A stretch of DNA of 33,159 bases. Origin: Parcubacteria group bacterium GW2011_GWA2_48_9 (GTDB taxonomy: Bacteria > Patescibacteriota > Patescibacteriia > UBA10025). The position numbers and the translations under genes are program-made. Location: assembly GCA_001003705.1 (NCBI GenBank), contig LCPQ01000022.1, positions 1 through 33,159 on the forward strand. The letters run 5' to 3'. Shown here in pieces: positions 1-5,652 of the stretch (the stretch's first letter is position 1; every line of letters begins with the position of its first letter). Under the pieces are notes generated by a model that was given only the letters and a program-made list of their open reading frames with translations, had not been told where the DNA came from and did not search any database.

Positions 1-58
1 AACTAAGGCAGTAAATCAGTAAGAGGGATACTTTATCATCAAGTGACTTAGTAACGCC

Positions 59-133
59 GTGGGACTCGAAGGGCGCGAATACATGGAGCGCCCCGGCCCC
101 GCAGCCGGCGGGGAAGTCCCACCGAGAGCACCA
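59..133 (+). repeat. Hairpin module inside a tRNA 3'-end remnant (copy A)
   Basis: GTGGGACT at 59-66 pairs with AGTCCCAC at 115-122, forming a T-stem-like outer helix. This is followed by seven acceptor-like bases, A and CCA (ending at 133), as at a tRNA 3' end. The module at 66-95 starts TCGAAGGGCGC and ends GCGCCCCG, a GGGCGC/GCGCCC hairpin. A second hairpin follows, CCCCGC (97-102) with GCGGGG (108-113). No matching complete tRNA is in view; it may lie before the window. Confidence 0.6.
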
Positions 134-193
134 GCAACTCAGGCAGTAAACAAGCAATATCCTTGCTGTGCTAGTAAAGCTAATTAACAACCT

Positions 194-244
194 GTGGGAC
201 GAGAACGGCGCGAGTATGCGCAGCGCCCGGAACTCGAGTCCCAC
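194..244 (+). repeat. Hairpin module inside a T-arm remnant (copy B)
   Basis: GTGGGAC at 194-200 pairs with GTCCCAC at 238-244. The intervening bases are a diverged version of the same module, with GGCGC and GCGCC arms around GAGTATGC. The right side, TCGAGTCCCAC, is what a tRNA T-loop and T-stem would give. No CCA follows, so only the T-arm part is recognisable. Confidence 0.5.
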
Positions 245-270
245 CAACTCTGACAGCAAGCCGACCGTGT

Positions 271-415
271 GGGCCTTTAGCTCAGTTGGGTTCGAGCGGC
301 ACCCCGCTGAGCGGGGTAGCCCCGCCGATGGCGGGGCGGCCGTGAGAACGAGCAGTCGATGTGAGTCGAGCTCAGCTCGACGAACCGACTGCCCAGGGTA
401 GAGCGTCATTATTCT
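271..415 (+). pseudogene. tRNA 5'-half remnant with a hairpin-rich insert in the D-loop
   Basis: Bases 271-289 read as a tRNA acceptor strand and D-arm start (GGGCCTTTAGCTCAGTTGG). The D-arm continues only at about 397-407 (GGTAGAGCG...). The roughly 107 nt in between hold three hairpins: 301-317, 319-337 (GCCCCGCC/GGCGGGGC) and 353-391 (inner stem GTCGAGC/GCTCGAC, outer stem CAGTCG/CGACTG). The tRNA stops in the anticodon region at 415, where tRNA-Val begins at 416. The gene cannot make a normal tRNA. Which isoacceptor it was cannot be told, because the anticodon arm is lost. Confidence 0.6.
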
Positions 416-492
416 GGGCAATTAGCTCAGTTGGTTAGAGCGTGCGGTTTACATCCGCAAGGTCGGAGGTTCGACCCCTCCATTGCCCACCA
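416..492 (+). tRNA. tRNA-Val (anticodon TAC)
   Basis: Complete cloverleaf. The acceptor GGGCAAT pairs with ATTGCCC (482-488), followed by discriminator A and an encoded CCA (490-492). The D-arm starts TAGCTCAGTTGG. The anticodon stem TGCGG/CCGCA encloses loop TTTACAT, giving anticodon TAC. The T-arm is GGAGG/CCTCC around TTCGACC. It starts directly after the truncated tRNA at 415. The last 22 nt are repeated exactly 113 nt downstream (584-605). Confidence 0.95.
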
Positions 493-546
493 TTCAGCTT
501 ATAACAACCTTAGAAGATTGCAGAAGCAACAAGCGGCATATGACGT

Positions 547-605
547 AGGGTCGAAGGGCGCAAGCGTGCGTAGCGCCCCGGACTCGACCCCTCCATTGCC
601 CACCA
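547..605 (+). repeat. Copy of the tRNA-Val 3' end with a hairpin module in its T-loop
   Basis: Bases 584-605 repeat the last 22 nt of tRNA-Val (471-492), including CCA, without mismatch. In front of them GGGTCGA (548-554) pairs with TCGACCC (584-590). The space between is filled by the module TCGAAGGGCGC...GCGCCCCG at 551-580. The same module occurs 29/30 identical at 25334-25363 beside tRNA-Glu. The result is a tRNA 3' end whose T-loop has been replaced by a hairpin. The distance from tRNA-Val is too short for an ordinary genomic island. Confidence 0.75.
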
Positions 606-632
606 TCAAACTTCAAATGACCGTCTAATTCT

Positions 633-887
633 ATGCGTTACTTTCTCGGCATCATTATTATCGGTATTGGCTATGTCTTTGTCTGGAAGTCAGACTGGTT
701 CGTCGAGAATTTTGGCCGGATTGATTTTGCCGAACGGCATTTAGCCTCCGGTTTAGGCGGTACGAGACTGTTTTATAAGTTACTCGGCATCGTCATCATT
801 ATCGGTGCGTTCCTGTATATGAGTGGAGCTGTTGAGTCGATGCTTGGATCAATCTTCGGCGCAAGTCGGGAAGTATTTAGTAACTAA
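633..887 (+). CDS. Small two-pass membrane protein, function unknown
   Basis: 84 residues. A hydrophobic first segment (about residues 3-18, rich in I and G) is followed by a short polar loop with W, D, E and R residues, then a second hydrophobic segment (about 50-68) and a small polar tail. Two membrane helices with both ends on the same side are likely. It begins 28 nt after the copied tRNA-Val 3' end and its stop codon (885-887) directly abuts the tRNA fragment at 888, so it is hemmed in by tRNA pieces. No strong ribosome binding site is visible; it may be cotranscribed with tRNA-Val. I recognise no named family and infer no function. Confidence 0.6.
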   Translation: MRYFLGIIIIGIGYVFVWKSDWFVENFGRIDFAERHLASGLGGTRLFYKLLGIVIIIGAFLYMSGAVESMLGSIFGASREVFSN

Positions 888-921
888 GGGCCGTTAGCTC
901 AGCGGTAGAGCACTGCATTTG
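888..921 (+). pseudogene. 5' half of an interrupted tRNA-Ala
   Basis: Acceptor GGGCCGT, D-arm GCTCAGCGGTAGAGC and anticodon 5' stem CTGCA are followed by TTTG. The tRNA then stops within the anticodon. Joined to the fragment starting at C1314, it restores the loop TTTGCAA with anticodon TGC (Ala), and G3 would face U70, the alanine identity pair. The joined stems are imperfect, with one mismatch in the anticodon stem and one in the acceptor, so the halves may have diverged or been converted. Confidence 0.7.
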
Positions 922-924
922 TCC

Positions 925-1192
925 CGATTCCTAGAAATGTTTTACTGTTATATATTACAATCTCATAAAACTGGATCTTACTACGTCGGGTCATGCGATC
1001 AGTTAACTGCTCGTCTACAAAGGCATAACAACGGAGAAGTAAGGTCAACTAAACTTGGGGTTCCTTGGAAGCTTATATATCATGAAACTTTCGTAACGCG
1101 GGGTGAAGCTCGAAAGCGTGAAAAACAGATAAAGTCCTGGAAGAAGCGATTAGCTGTTAAACGACTCTTTAAAAAAACATTTCTAGGAATCG
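925..1192. repeat. 19-bp perfect inverted repeat around the GIY-YIG gene
   Basis: CGATTCCTAGAAATGTTTT at 925-943 is the exact reverse complement of 1174-1192. The left arm contains the ATG at 937 and the right arm encodes residues near the C-terminus, so the coding region is bounded by the repeat. An 8-nt palindrome AGGATCCT (1193-1200) joins it to the next inverted-repeat unit. Confidence 0.9.
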
Positions 1193-1206
1193 AGGATCCT
1201 CGATAG
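937..1206 (+). CDS. Single-domain GIY-YIG endonuclease
   Basis: 89 residues from ATG 937. The same frame is open back to a TTG at 919, but that lies in the tRNA fragment, so 937 is preferred. The N-terminus (CYILQS, then YYVGS about 12 residues later) matches the GIY and YIG strands of the GIY-YIG nuclease fold. It is followed by an arginine-rich helix (LTARLQRHNNGE), a WKLIYHE strand with the conserved glutamate region, and a K/R-rich helical tail, as in the small UvrC-like/UPF0213 proteins. Members cut DNA with a single metal; many are homing endonucleases or unassigned nucleases. Its position inside a split tRNA-Ala, flanked by perfect inverted repeats, suggests it drives movement of this element. 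That role is inference. Confidence 0.85.
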   Translation: MFYCYILQSHKTGSYYVGSCDQLTARLQRHNNGEVRSTKLGVPWKLIYHETFVTRGEARKREKQIKSWKKRLAVKRLFKKTFLGIEDPR

Positions 1207-1310
1207 CATTTCTTGGGCCCATAGCTCAGCTGGCTAGAGCGCCTCATTTGCAATGAGGAGGTCAGCGGTTCGAATCCGCTTGGGTCCACTGAGCCCAAGA
1301 AATGCTATCG
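1201..1310. repeat. 18-bp perfect inverted repeat around tRNA-Ala
   Basis: CGATAGCATTTCTTGGGC (1201-1218) is the exact reverse complement of 1293-1310. The left arm includes the first four bases of the tRNA-Ala (GGGC, 1215-1218); the right arm starts four bases after its discriminator. It shares CGAT and ATTTC elements with the repeat around the GIY-YIG gene, suggesting a common origin. Confidence 0.9.
1215..1288 (+). tRNA. tRNA-Ala (anticodon TGC)
   Basis: Complete cloverleaf. Acceptor GGGCCCA pairs with TGGGTCC (1281-1287), with a G3-U70 pair that is the alanine identity element, and discriminator A at 1288. Anticodon stem CCTCA/TGAGG surrounds TTTGCAA. The T-arm is AGCGG/CCGCT around TTCGAAT. 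CCA is not encoded (CTG follows). All helices pair, so this copy should function, unlike the split tRNA-Ala around it. It shares CATTTGCAATG across the anticodon with the junction of that split gene, and 15 nt (1251-1265) with the 3' half at 1314-1328. Confidence 0.95.
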
Positions 1311-1313
1311 GGA

Positions 1314-1354
1314 CAATGAGGAGGTCAGGGGTTCGAGTCCCCTCTGGTCCACCA
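1314..1354 (+). pseudogene. 3' half of an interrupted tRNA-Ala
   Basis: It starts with the last anticodon base C, followed by AA and the 3' anticodon stem TGAGG. The T-arm is AGGGG/CCCCT around TTCGAGT, the acceptor strand is CTGGTCC (U70 present), then discriminator A and an encoded CCA (1352-1354). Its first 15 nt equal the corresponding bases of the intact tRNA-Ala. It is the natural partner of the half at 888-921 across the insertion. Confidence 0.7.
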
Positions 1355-1489
1355 AATTTGATTTGCCGAAGAAGTTGCCTCGGGGCTTCGCCGCTTGGCA
1401 GGGGCGCGCCCAGTAAGGCGAGACGTAGCAAAATCCCACGACTCGCCCAGACGCTTGATGTTTCCGTTGATGAGCCTTTTAAAATAAAT

Positions 1490-1509
1490 TTAAGCGATTA
1501 TACGCTTAA
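1490..1509. promoter_or_regulatory. Inverted repeat upstream of the DUF4256 gene
   Basis: TTAAGCG (1490-1496) and CGCTTAA (1503-1509) form a perfect 7-bp inverted repeat around ATTATA, 31 nt before the DUF4256 start. It has the size of a dimeric repressor operator and lies in an AT-rich promoter-like stretch, but no convincing -35/-10 pair is visible. The rest of 1355-1540 holds no gene I can support. Confidence 0.35.
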
Positions 1510-1540
1510 CACATCTATTCAACAGTGATAGCAAAAAAGT

Positions 1541-2116
1541 ATGAACAACATTAATAACAACAAAAAGAAGTTGCCACCAGAACAACGTGAAGAACTACTC
1601 AGAGCATTGAAGGCCCGTTTTGAGAAAAACATGAACCGCCATAAAGGTCTTGAATGGGCTAAAGTACGAGCAAAGTTGGAAACTAATCCTGAAAAACTGC
1701 TGTCACTCGATGAAATGGAAAGAACTGGTGGTGAGCCGGATGTTGTCGGTCATGACAAAAAGACGGGCGAATACATTTTTTATGACTGTTCAGCGGAAAG
1801 TCCTAAAGGCCGCAGAAGTGTTTGTTACGACCGTGAAGGGCAGGAGGCAAGGAAGGCATTTAAACCAGAAGATAACGCTATTGATATGGCAGCTGCCATG
1901 GGCATTGAGCTTTTAACGGAAGAACAATATCGAGAGTTGCAGAAACTTGGAAATTTCGATATGAAAACGTCGAGCTGGGTGAAAACACCTTCTGATATTA
2001 GAAAACTCGGCGGCGCCCTCTTTGCTGATCGCCGCTACGGCAATGTCTTCGTGTATCACAACAGTGCACCCTCTTACTATGGCGCTAGGGCGTTTCGTGG
2101 CTCGCTGAGAGTCTAA
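1541..2116 (+). CDS. DUF4256 family protein
   Basis: 191 residues, about full length for the family. Recognisable conserved stretches are ERTGGEPDVVG (about 60-71), YIFYDCSAESPKGRRS (about 78-93), MGIELLTEEQYRELQ (about 120-135), KTSSW near 145, and a C-terminal LGGALFADRRYGNVFVYHN followed by SYYGARAFRG. It is a soluble protein without signal peptide or membrane segment. DUF4256 proteins are found across bacteria with no established biochemical role. It stands alone between the tRNA region and a bidirectional terminator. The N-terminus (MNNINNNKKK) is low complexity, and no strong Shine-Dalgarno precedes it. Confidence 0.85.
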   Translation: MNNINNNKKKLPPEQREELLRALKARFEKNMNRHKGLEWAKVRAKLETNPEKLLSLDEMERTGGEPDVVGHDKKTGEYIFYDCSAESPKGRRSVCYDREGQEARKAFKPEDNAIDMAAAMGIELLTEEQYRELQKLGNFDMKTSSWVKTPSDIRKLGGALFADRRYGNVFVYHNSAPSYYGARAFRGSLRV

Positions 2117-2145
2117 ATTTTGTGCAAAGTTTGGGATTTACCACC

Positions 2146-2180
2146 AAAAAAACAGGCTATGCCGGCCTGCTTTTTGTTTT
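2146..2180. terminator. Bidirectional intrinsic terminator
   Basis: CAGGC (2153-2157) pairs with GCCTG (2165-2169) across a 7-nt loop. The plus strand continues with a T-rich tract (2171-2180) and the minus strand with seven T (the A-run at 2146-2152). It serves the convergent DUF4256 gene and the amidase gene that ends at 2186. Confidence 0.85.
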
Positions 2181-2185
2181 ATTAA

Positions 2186-4432
2186 TTAATCTACGCGAGT
2201 AACTGCGTTAAACGTCCCACCTTTAATCGGGCGGCCATCTTTGAATACGCGCATAATATTGAGATAGAGGCCAGGATTTTGTGGCGGATATAATCTTAAG
2301 GTAAACGTCCCAAATTCCCCTGGATTGACCTGGGCCTCATTTAAATGAGTAGCAATACGGATGTCATCCCAATTCGAGTTCGCAAATTGGCTATCAGTAT
2401 CACCTAAGTCGACAACCTGCAGTCCCACGCTCCGGTCCCATGGCATGACGCCGGTATTTTTAAATGTTAACGTAACCGCTGGACGCCATATATTCAACAT
2501 AGCGGCTGGTACTGTGTGGCTAATGAACTTCGCTTCATAGGGAGAATCAACCCGTGTTACCGAACGGTCTTCTTTTTGTGCGAGTCCATCGGGTCCGCTT
2601 ACACGGTATACATTTAAGTAAAGTCCGGGTTCGTCAGGACTTAGCAAAACGAAACGAAATGTCGCAGTACCGCCCGACACAACCTCCAACTCTTCAAAAT
2701 CAAACATGCCATTATCGTCTGGCCAACTTGCATCTTGGTAACGACTTCCACGATTACCAAGATCGTAGATGCCCAGTTTGACCTCACCGCGCTTCCACGC
2801 CTGTGTGCCGAGGTTTGTAAACCTTACCACTGTAGTATTTCTCGCGCGTGAAAATGTTGCAGGTAATATCTCAATATCACGGGCCGCTGCAGCGTAGGAT
2901 AGGCCGGTAACTTGCACAGTCACATTAAAAGAGGCGATTGCTACGGTCGCGCTGCCCGCTTTCAATACAAATGTATCGTTAGCTTCAACGGTATCATTAG
3001 GCGCTTTGAGTGTGTAGAAAAATCGCCCGACTTCTCCCGGGGCTACATTAGGTGTATCTAGGACCGCCGTATTCCCCGATGCAGCTCCACCAGCCATGAG
3101 ATTGGAGGACACATTTGCAGATACTATCTTAAAGGCTGGCTGTGCATAGCTACGCCATGTCACAGTACCGGTGTTTTTAAACTCAACCCAAAGCTGTTTC
3201 TGGCTTCCTGAAGGAATCTTTACCGGTTGTACGCTCTGGCGCACAAATGATGCTTTTAACGTGTTCGTGCTCTGTGCATACCCTCCTGCCGCCTCGAAAA
3301 GTTTTTGTGCTTCAGATCGGATAGTGTCCACATTGCTCCCAAGGTTCTCTCCCGGACATAATGTATTGTCTACCTCTTTATGGCCGAATACGTTGGGCAG
3401 CGTCTCGTCAACGAAAAACCCGTTACCGTCTGGCTCCAAGCCAAACCGTACGCCAAGGGAAGCGCTCAGGCGAGTTAAAGCATCAATAGCTGCGGCGGTT
3501 GGAACACCGCTTTCATATTGCCCAAGAACAGCGATACCGATTGATCCGCGGTTATACCCGATATCCTTCGCTTCATTATAGGCATGGCCGCCAACCACCC
3601 CGTCACCACCCTCTCGCCCCTCGTAAATGACCCCGTTTTTATCAATCAAATAATTATAGCCGATGTCACCCCATCCGAGAGACACGGTATGCCAATAATA
3701 AATACCCCGTACAATGCTTTTCGGGTCGTTGCCACCATCTGACCCAGCTGTGTGATGGATGATTATCTTGGCTGGCTGAGCGTATTCGGGTTCCCAGATA
3801 GGACCACCACTTGATGTTTGACCCAAACTTTCATTCGCGCCCCATTCTGCACGTGACACAACATCAACTCCTATTGGTGTGACAGCTGATGCCCCCGAGA
3901 TCAATGAACGCAACCAATCGCCAATGTTCGCTTTTGTGGTACGTTCTTCGCGCGAGTCAAAGTACCGGAAGGTAATATCTTCTATTCTTGGCAAGTGTTC
4001 GTCCTCGAGTGTCCAGAGTGAATACTGCCATGCATCACTTTCCGGGAAAAAGATTGGCTGAGCGTAATTTTTCCCATCAGCTGCAGTCCATCCATCTGGA
4101 AAATCTATTTGGGGAGACACATCCATCCACTCGCCCCATCCACCGTCTTTGGCGCGCGCCCGAATTGACACCTTATACGATTCCGGCAGCTCACCGTCCC
4201 ATGACATACCGATTCCGATAAAGGGAAACTCTGCATATAAAACGGAAGACCGAACATATTGCGGTTGAACTACTTCTGTGTTCGACAGGGAAGACGATAT
4301 TGTCATAGTTTTTGCTATGACTTCTTCCCCGGAGGAGGCACGTCCCACCGGTTCTAAGACAAAAATACCTGCGGCCATGGCGACCCCAAGGATGATAAAA
4401 ATCACCGATTTTTTTACCGCCTGTCTTTTCAT
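2186..4432 (-). CDS. Secreted PGRP/amidase_2-type N-acetylmuramoyl-L-alanine amidase with Ig-like repeats
   Basis: 748 residues from ATG 4432. A longer frame begins at 4540, but the promoter at 4456-4484 places that start upstream of transcription. The N-terminus MKRQAVKKS followed by a hydrophobic segment is a signal peptide or anchor. Residues about 190-370 form the zinc amidase, with IIHHTAG (His226/227), YNYLID and GHKEVDNTLCPG (His351, Cys359) supplying zinc ligands. The C-terminal half has three repeats with N-T-G/N-L-G and W signatures (NTGTVTW, NLGTQAW, NTGVMPW), like NBR1-type Ig-like domains. It should cleave peptidoglycan stem peptides at the cell surface. Ends at a bidirectional terminator. 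Family assignment is firm; the Ig naming is by pattern. Confidence 0.9.
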   Translation of the reverse strand: MKRQAVKKSVIFIILGVAMAAGIFVLEPVGRASSGEEVIAKTMTISSSLSNTEVVQPQYVRSSVLYAEFPFIGIGMSWDGELPESYKVSIRARAKDGGWGEWMDVSPQIDFPDGWTAADGKNYAQPIFFPESDAWQYSLWTLEDEHLPRIEDITFRYFDSREERTTKANIGDWLRSLISGASAVTPIGVDVVSRAEWGANESLGQTSSGGPIWEPEYAQPAKIIIHHTAGSDGGNDPKSIVRGIYYWHTVSLGWGDIGYNYLIDKNGVIYEGREGGDGVVGGHAYNEAKDIGYNRGSIGIAVLGQYESGVPTAAAIDALTRLSASLGVRFGLEPDGNGFFVDETLPNVFGHKEVDNTLCPGENLGSNVDTIRSEAQKLFEAAGGYAQSTNTLKASFVRQSVQPVKIPSGSQKQLWVEFKNTGTVTWRSYAQPAFKIVSANVSSNLMAGGAASGNTAVLDTPNVAPGEVGRFFYTLKAPNDTVEANDTFVLKAGSATVAIASFNVTVQVTGLSYAAAARDIEILPATFSRARNTTVVRFTNLGTQAWKRGEVKLGIYDLGNRGSRYQDASWPDDNGMFDFEELEVVSGGTATFRFVLLSPDEPGLYLNVYRVSGPDGLAQKEDRSVTRVDSPYEAKFISHTVPAAMLNIWRPAVTLTFKNTGVMPWDRSVGLQVVDLGDTDSQFANSNWDDIRIATHLNEAQVNPGEFGTFTLRLYPPQNPGLYLNIMRVFKDGRPIKGGTFNAVTRVD

Positions 4433-4455
4433 GTTTGATTTTATTTTCACCTTAC

Positions 4456-4484
4456 AGTATACCTCATTTTGACCTTTTTGTCCA
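4456..4484 (-). promoter_or_regulatory. Sigma-70 promoter for the amidase gene
   Basis: Read on the minus strand: TGGACA (4479-4484), 17-nt spacer, TATACT (4456-4461). Transcription would start near 4449, 17 nt before the ATG at 4432. A 10-bp palindrome GTATGCATAC lies just upstream of the -35. Confidence 0.75.
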
Positions 4485-4778
4485 GTATGCGGTATGCATA
4501 CAGTTAGTATTAAGTGGTAACAGTTTAACCCTACTTTCACTATTTAATGATAAATCGCTGATTCACCACCTGCTCTTTGACTCCGCAGTCCGCGCCCGGT
4601 GCCGTGTGCAGTTCAACAATATCCCGGCGCGTTTTCAGAAGAGCAATGATAGGGTACATATTTCTTCTGAGAAGTAGGCAAGGGGCTTCACCGAATCCGC
4701 ATGACAGAAGTACGAGGAACTCTTCATGCAGAACTCGACCTTCAAAACATAGAGATGACCCCTGAAAACATCGCGGCA

Positions 4779-4937
4779 TCACTCCGAAACAGGCATATCT
4801 TCCCCAGTATGCTTTTGTGTTATCTCGCCGCGTCGCTTCAGCGTCATGACGATACGGAACTGGGAGAACGTAAGCTCGGTCTTTGCGTTCAGTGTATCGG
4901 CCAGCCAATCGGCAATGGCGGCAAATTCTTTATTCTT
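4779..4937 (-). pseudogene. Possible decayed gene, protein-like minus-strand frame
   Basis: The roughly 450 nt from 4500 to 4945 hold no gene I can support with confidence. The most protein-like stretch is a minus-strand frame after a TGA at 4938-4940, with ADWLADTL followed by LTFSQFRIVMTLKRRGEITQ, then a stop at 4779-4781. It has no good start codon. The LTFSQFRI...GEITQ pattern is loosely like the start of a MarR winged helix, and other frames continue downstream with stops, which would fit a decayed regulator. Competing open frames exist on both strands (plus 4701-5147, minus 4540-4908), but their composition is poor and the first runs through the terminator and lipoprotein gene. Confidence 0.2.
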
Positions 4938-4945
4938 TCAAATTA

Positions 4946-4988
4946 CAAAAAGAAGAAGCCCACCAGAGGTCCGAAGACATGGTGGGCT
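4946..4988 (-). terminator. Intrinsic terminator of the lipoprotein gene
   Basis: On the minus strand AGCCCACCA (4980-4988) pairs with TGGTGGGCT (4957-4965), a 9-bp stem, followed by a T-rich tract (4946-4956). It lies just after the stop codon at 4995. Confidence 0.85.
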
Positions 4989-4994
4989 ATTGAG

Positions 4995-5447
4995 CTAGCG
5001 AGGACAGGCTGGTTTTTCTCTATAGGCCAATTGTTCCTCGCTGGTTGCATCATGTTGCTCGATGGGCACCTCAGCTTTATCAGGCGGTTGCACTGTGTAG
5101 AAGTCTCCCACCGAGGTTTTCTCGTAGGTCTCACGAGGTACATATAGTGCTCTTGTTTTTTCCTTTTTTTTCCCATTCCTATCCTCGACTGAACCATGGA
5201 TGGTCATCACCCAGCATTCTGGTTTCCTATGAAACACAGGGACTGCCATGAAGCTAGTCACTGTCGACTTTCCCACTGTGTAGATGCGGGGAACCATAAG
5301 GATCTGAATCCACTTCTCTTCCGGCTCATACTTCTTACTTACCACTATTCCAGAATTGAGCCGCGGCCCACACCCAGCGAGAAGCAGACAGCCGACAACA
5401 GCAAGTGTAACTTTCATCCAACGGCAACTGACATTGATCTTACTCAT
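4995..5447 (-). CDS. Small predicted lipoprotein, function unknown
   Basis: 150 residues. The N-terminus has basic residues, a hydrophobic core (VTLAVVGCLLL) and a lipobox LAGC with Cys26, so it should be a lipid-anchored exported protein. The mature part is polar, with strand-rich W, Y and V stretches (RALYVPRETYEKTSVGDFYTV), and no recognised domain. A full Shine-Dalgarno AGGAGGTG lies 10 nt upstream of the ATG at 5447, which decides this start over the internal Met11. It has its own promoter (5559-5587) and terminator, i.e. a stand-alone unit. Such a strong SD differs from most genes in this window. Confidence 0.8.
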   Translation of the reverse strand: MSKINVSCRWMKVTLAVVGCLLLAGCGPRLNSGIVVSKKYEPEEKWIQILMVPRIYTVGKSTVTSFMAVPVFHRKPECWVMTIHGSVEDRNGKKKEKTRALYVPRETYEKTSVGDFYTVQPPDKAEVPIEQHDATSEEQLAYREKPACPR

Positions 5448-5558
5448 GGCTCTCCATCACCTCCTGAAAACAACGGTTACATTCAGTTTTTCATTATTTG
5501 CCTAATATATCGCTCAGTGTTTCGTTATTTTTCTAATGATTTGAAAGAACAACGAAAT

Positions 5559-5587
5559 ATGATAGCATGCACATAAAATAATGTCAA
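5559..5587 (-). promoter_or_regulatory. Consensus promoter of the lipoprotein gene
   Basis: On the minus strand TTGACA (5582-5587), 17-nt spacer, TATCAT (5559-5564). Predicted start near 5552 leaves a leader of about 105 nt before the strong SD. The rest of 5448-5652 shows no gene. Confidence 0.85.
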
Positions 5588-5652
5588 GGTCATGCTAAAA
5601 AGCGAAATTGTCAGCTCGCGATGGTTCAGACTTTTTAGAAAATCCTTGTCGC

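Larger units (their letters stand above)
1..264. repeat. Degenerate tandem units next to tRNA fragments
   Basis: A related motif of about 18 nt (AACTNAGGCAGTAAA-like) occurs at 1-19, 137-155 and 247-264. Between successive copies lie about 110-136 nt that each contain a T-arm-like hairpin (59-133 and 194-244). The stretch therefore reads as three diverged tandem units, the first probably continuing from before the window and the last running into the tRNA fragment at 271. I see no credible protein-coding gene in 1-415; the open frame at 168-401 crosses the hairpins and tRNA pieces and has no protein-like character. Confidence 0.5.
922..1313 (+). mobile_element. Insertion in a tRNA-Ala anticodon carrying a GIY-YIG gene and a rescue tRNA-Ala
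   Basis: About 392 nt separate the two halves of a tRNA-Ala between the second and third anticodon bases. The boundary is bracketed by GTCCCGAT (921-928) and ATCGGGAC (1307-1314), an 8-bp inverted repeat. Inside are two further inverted-repeat units. The first is a 19-bp perfect pair (925-943/1174-1192) around the GIY-YIG gene. The second is an 18-bp perfect pair (1201-1218/1293-1310) around a complete tRNA-Ala. There is no target-site duplication. I know of no named element with this plan. It is too small to hold a normal group I intron core beside the gene. Confidence 0.65.

Noticed and set aside
168-401. Plus-strand open frame of 77 codons
   Set aside because: It runs through hairpins and a tRNA remnant, has low-complexity Ser/Arg composition and no start signal.
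1-605. Integron attC sites or a CRISPR array
   Set aside because: The palindromes derive from tRNA T-arms and lack attC core sites (RYYYAAC/GTTRRRY). Spacing is irregular, there are no uniform repeats with spacers, and no integrase or cas genes are present.
922-1313. Classical group I intron in tRNA-Ala
   Set aside because: After removing the GIY-YIG gene and the complete tRNA-Ala, too few bases remain for the P3-P8 core, and the exon stems do not pair fully. Not excluded by experiment.
1080-1431. Minus-strand open frames with GTRTPDL- and RIRTADL-like peptides over the tRNA-Ala region
   Set aside because: These are antisense readings of tRNA genes, a well-known source of false proteins; they overlap the tRNA and its fragments.
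4701-5147. Plus-strand 148-codon open frame
   Set aside because: It crosses the terminator and most of the lipoprotein gene in antisense; the lipoprotein has promoter, SD, lipobox and terminator.
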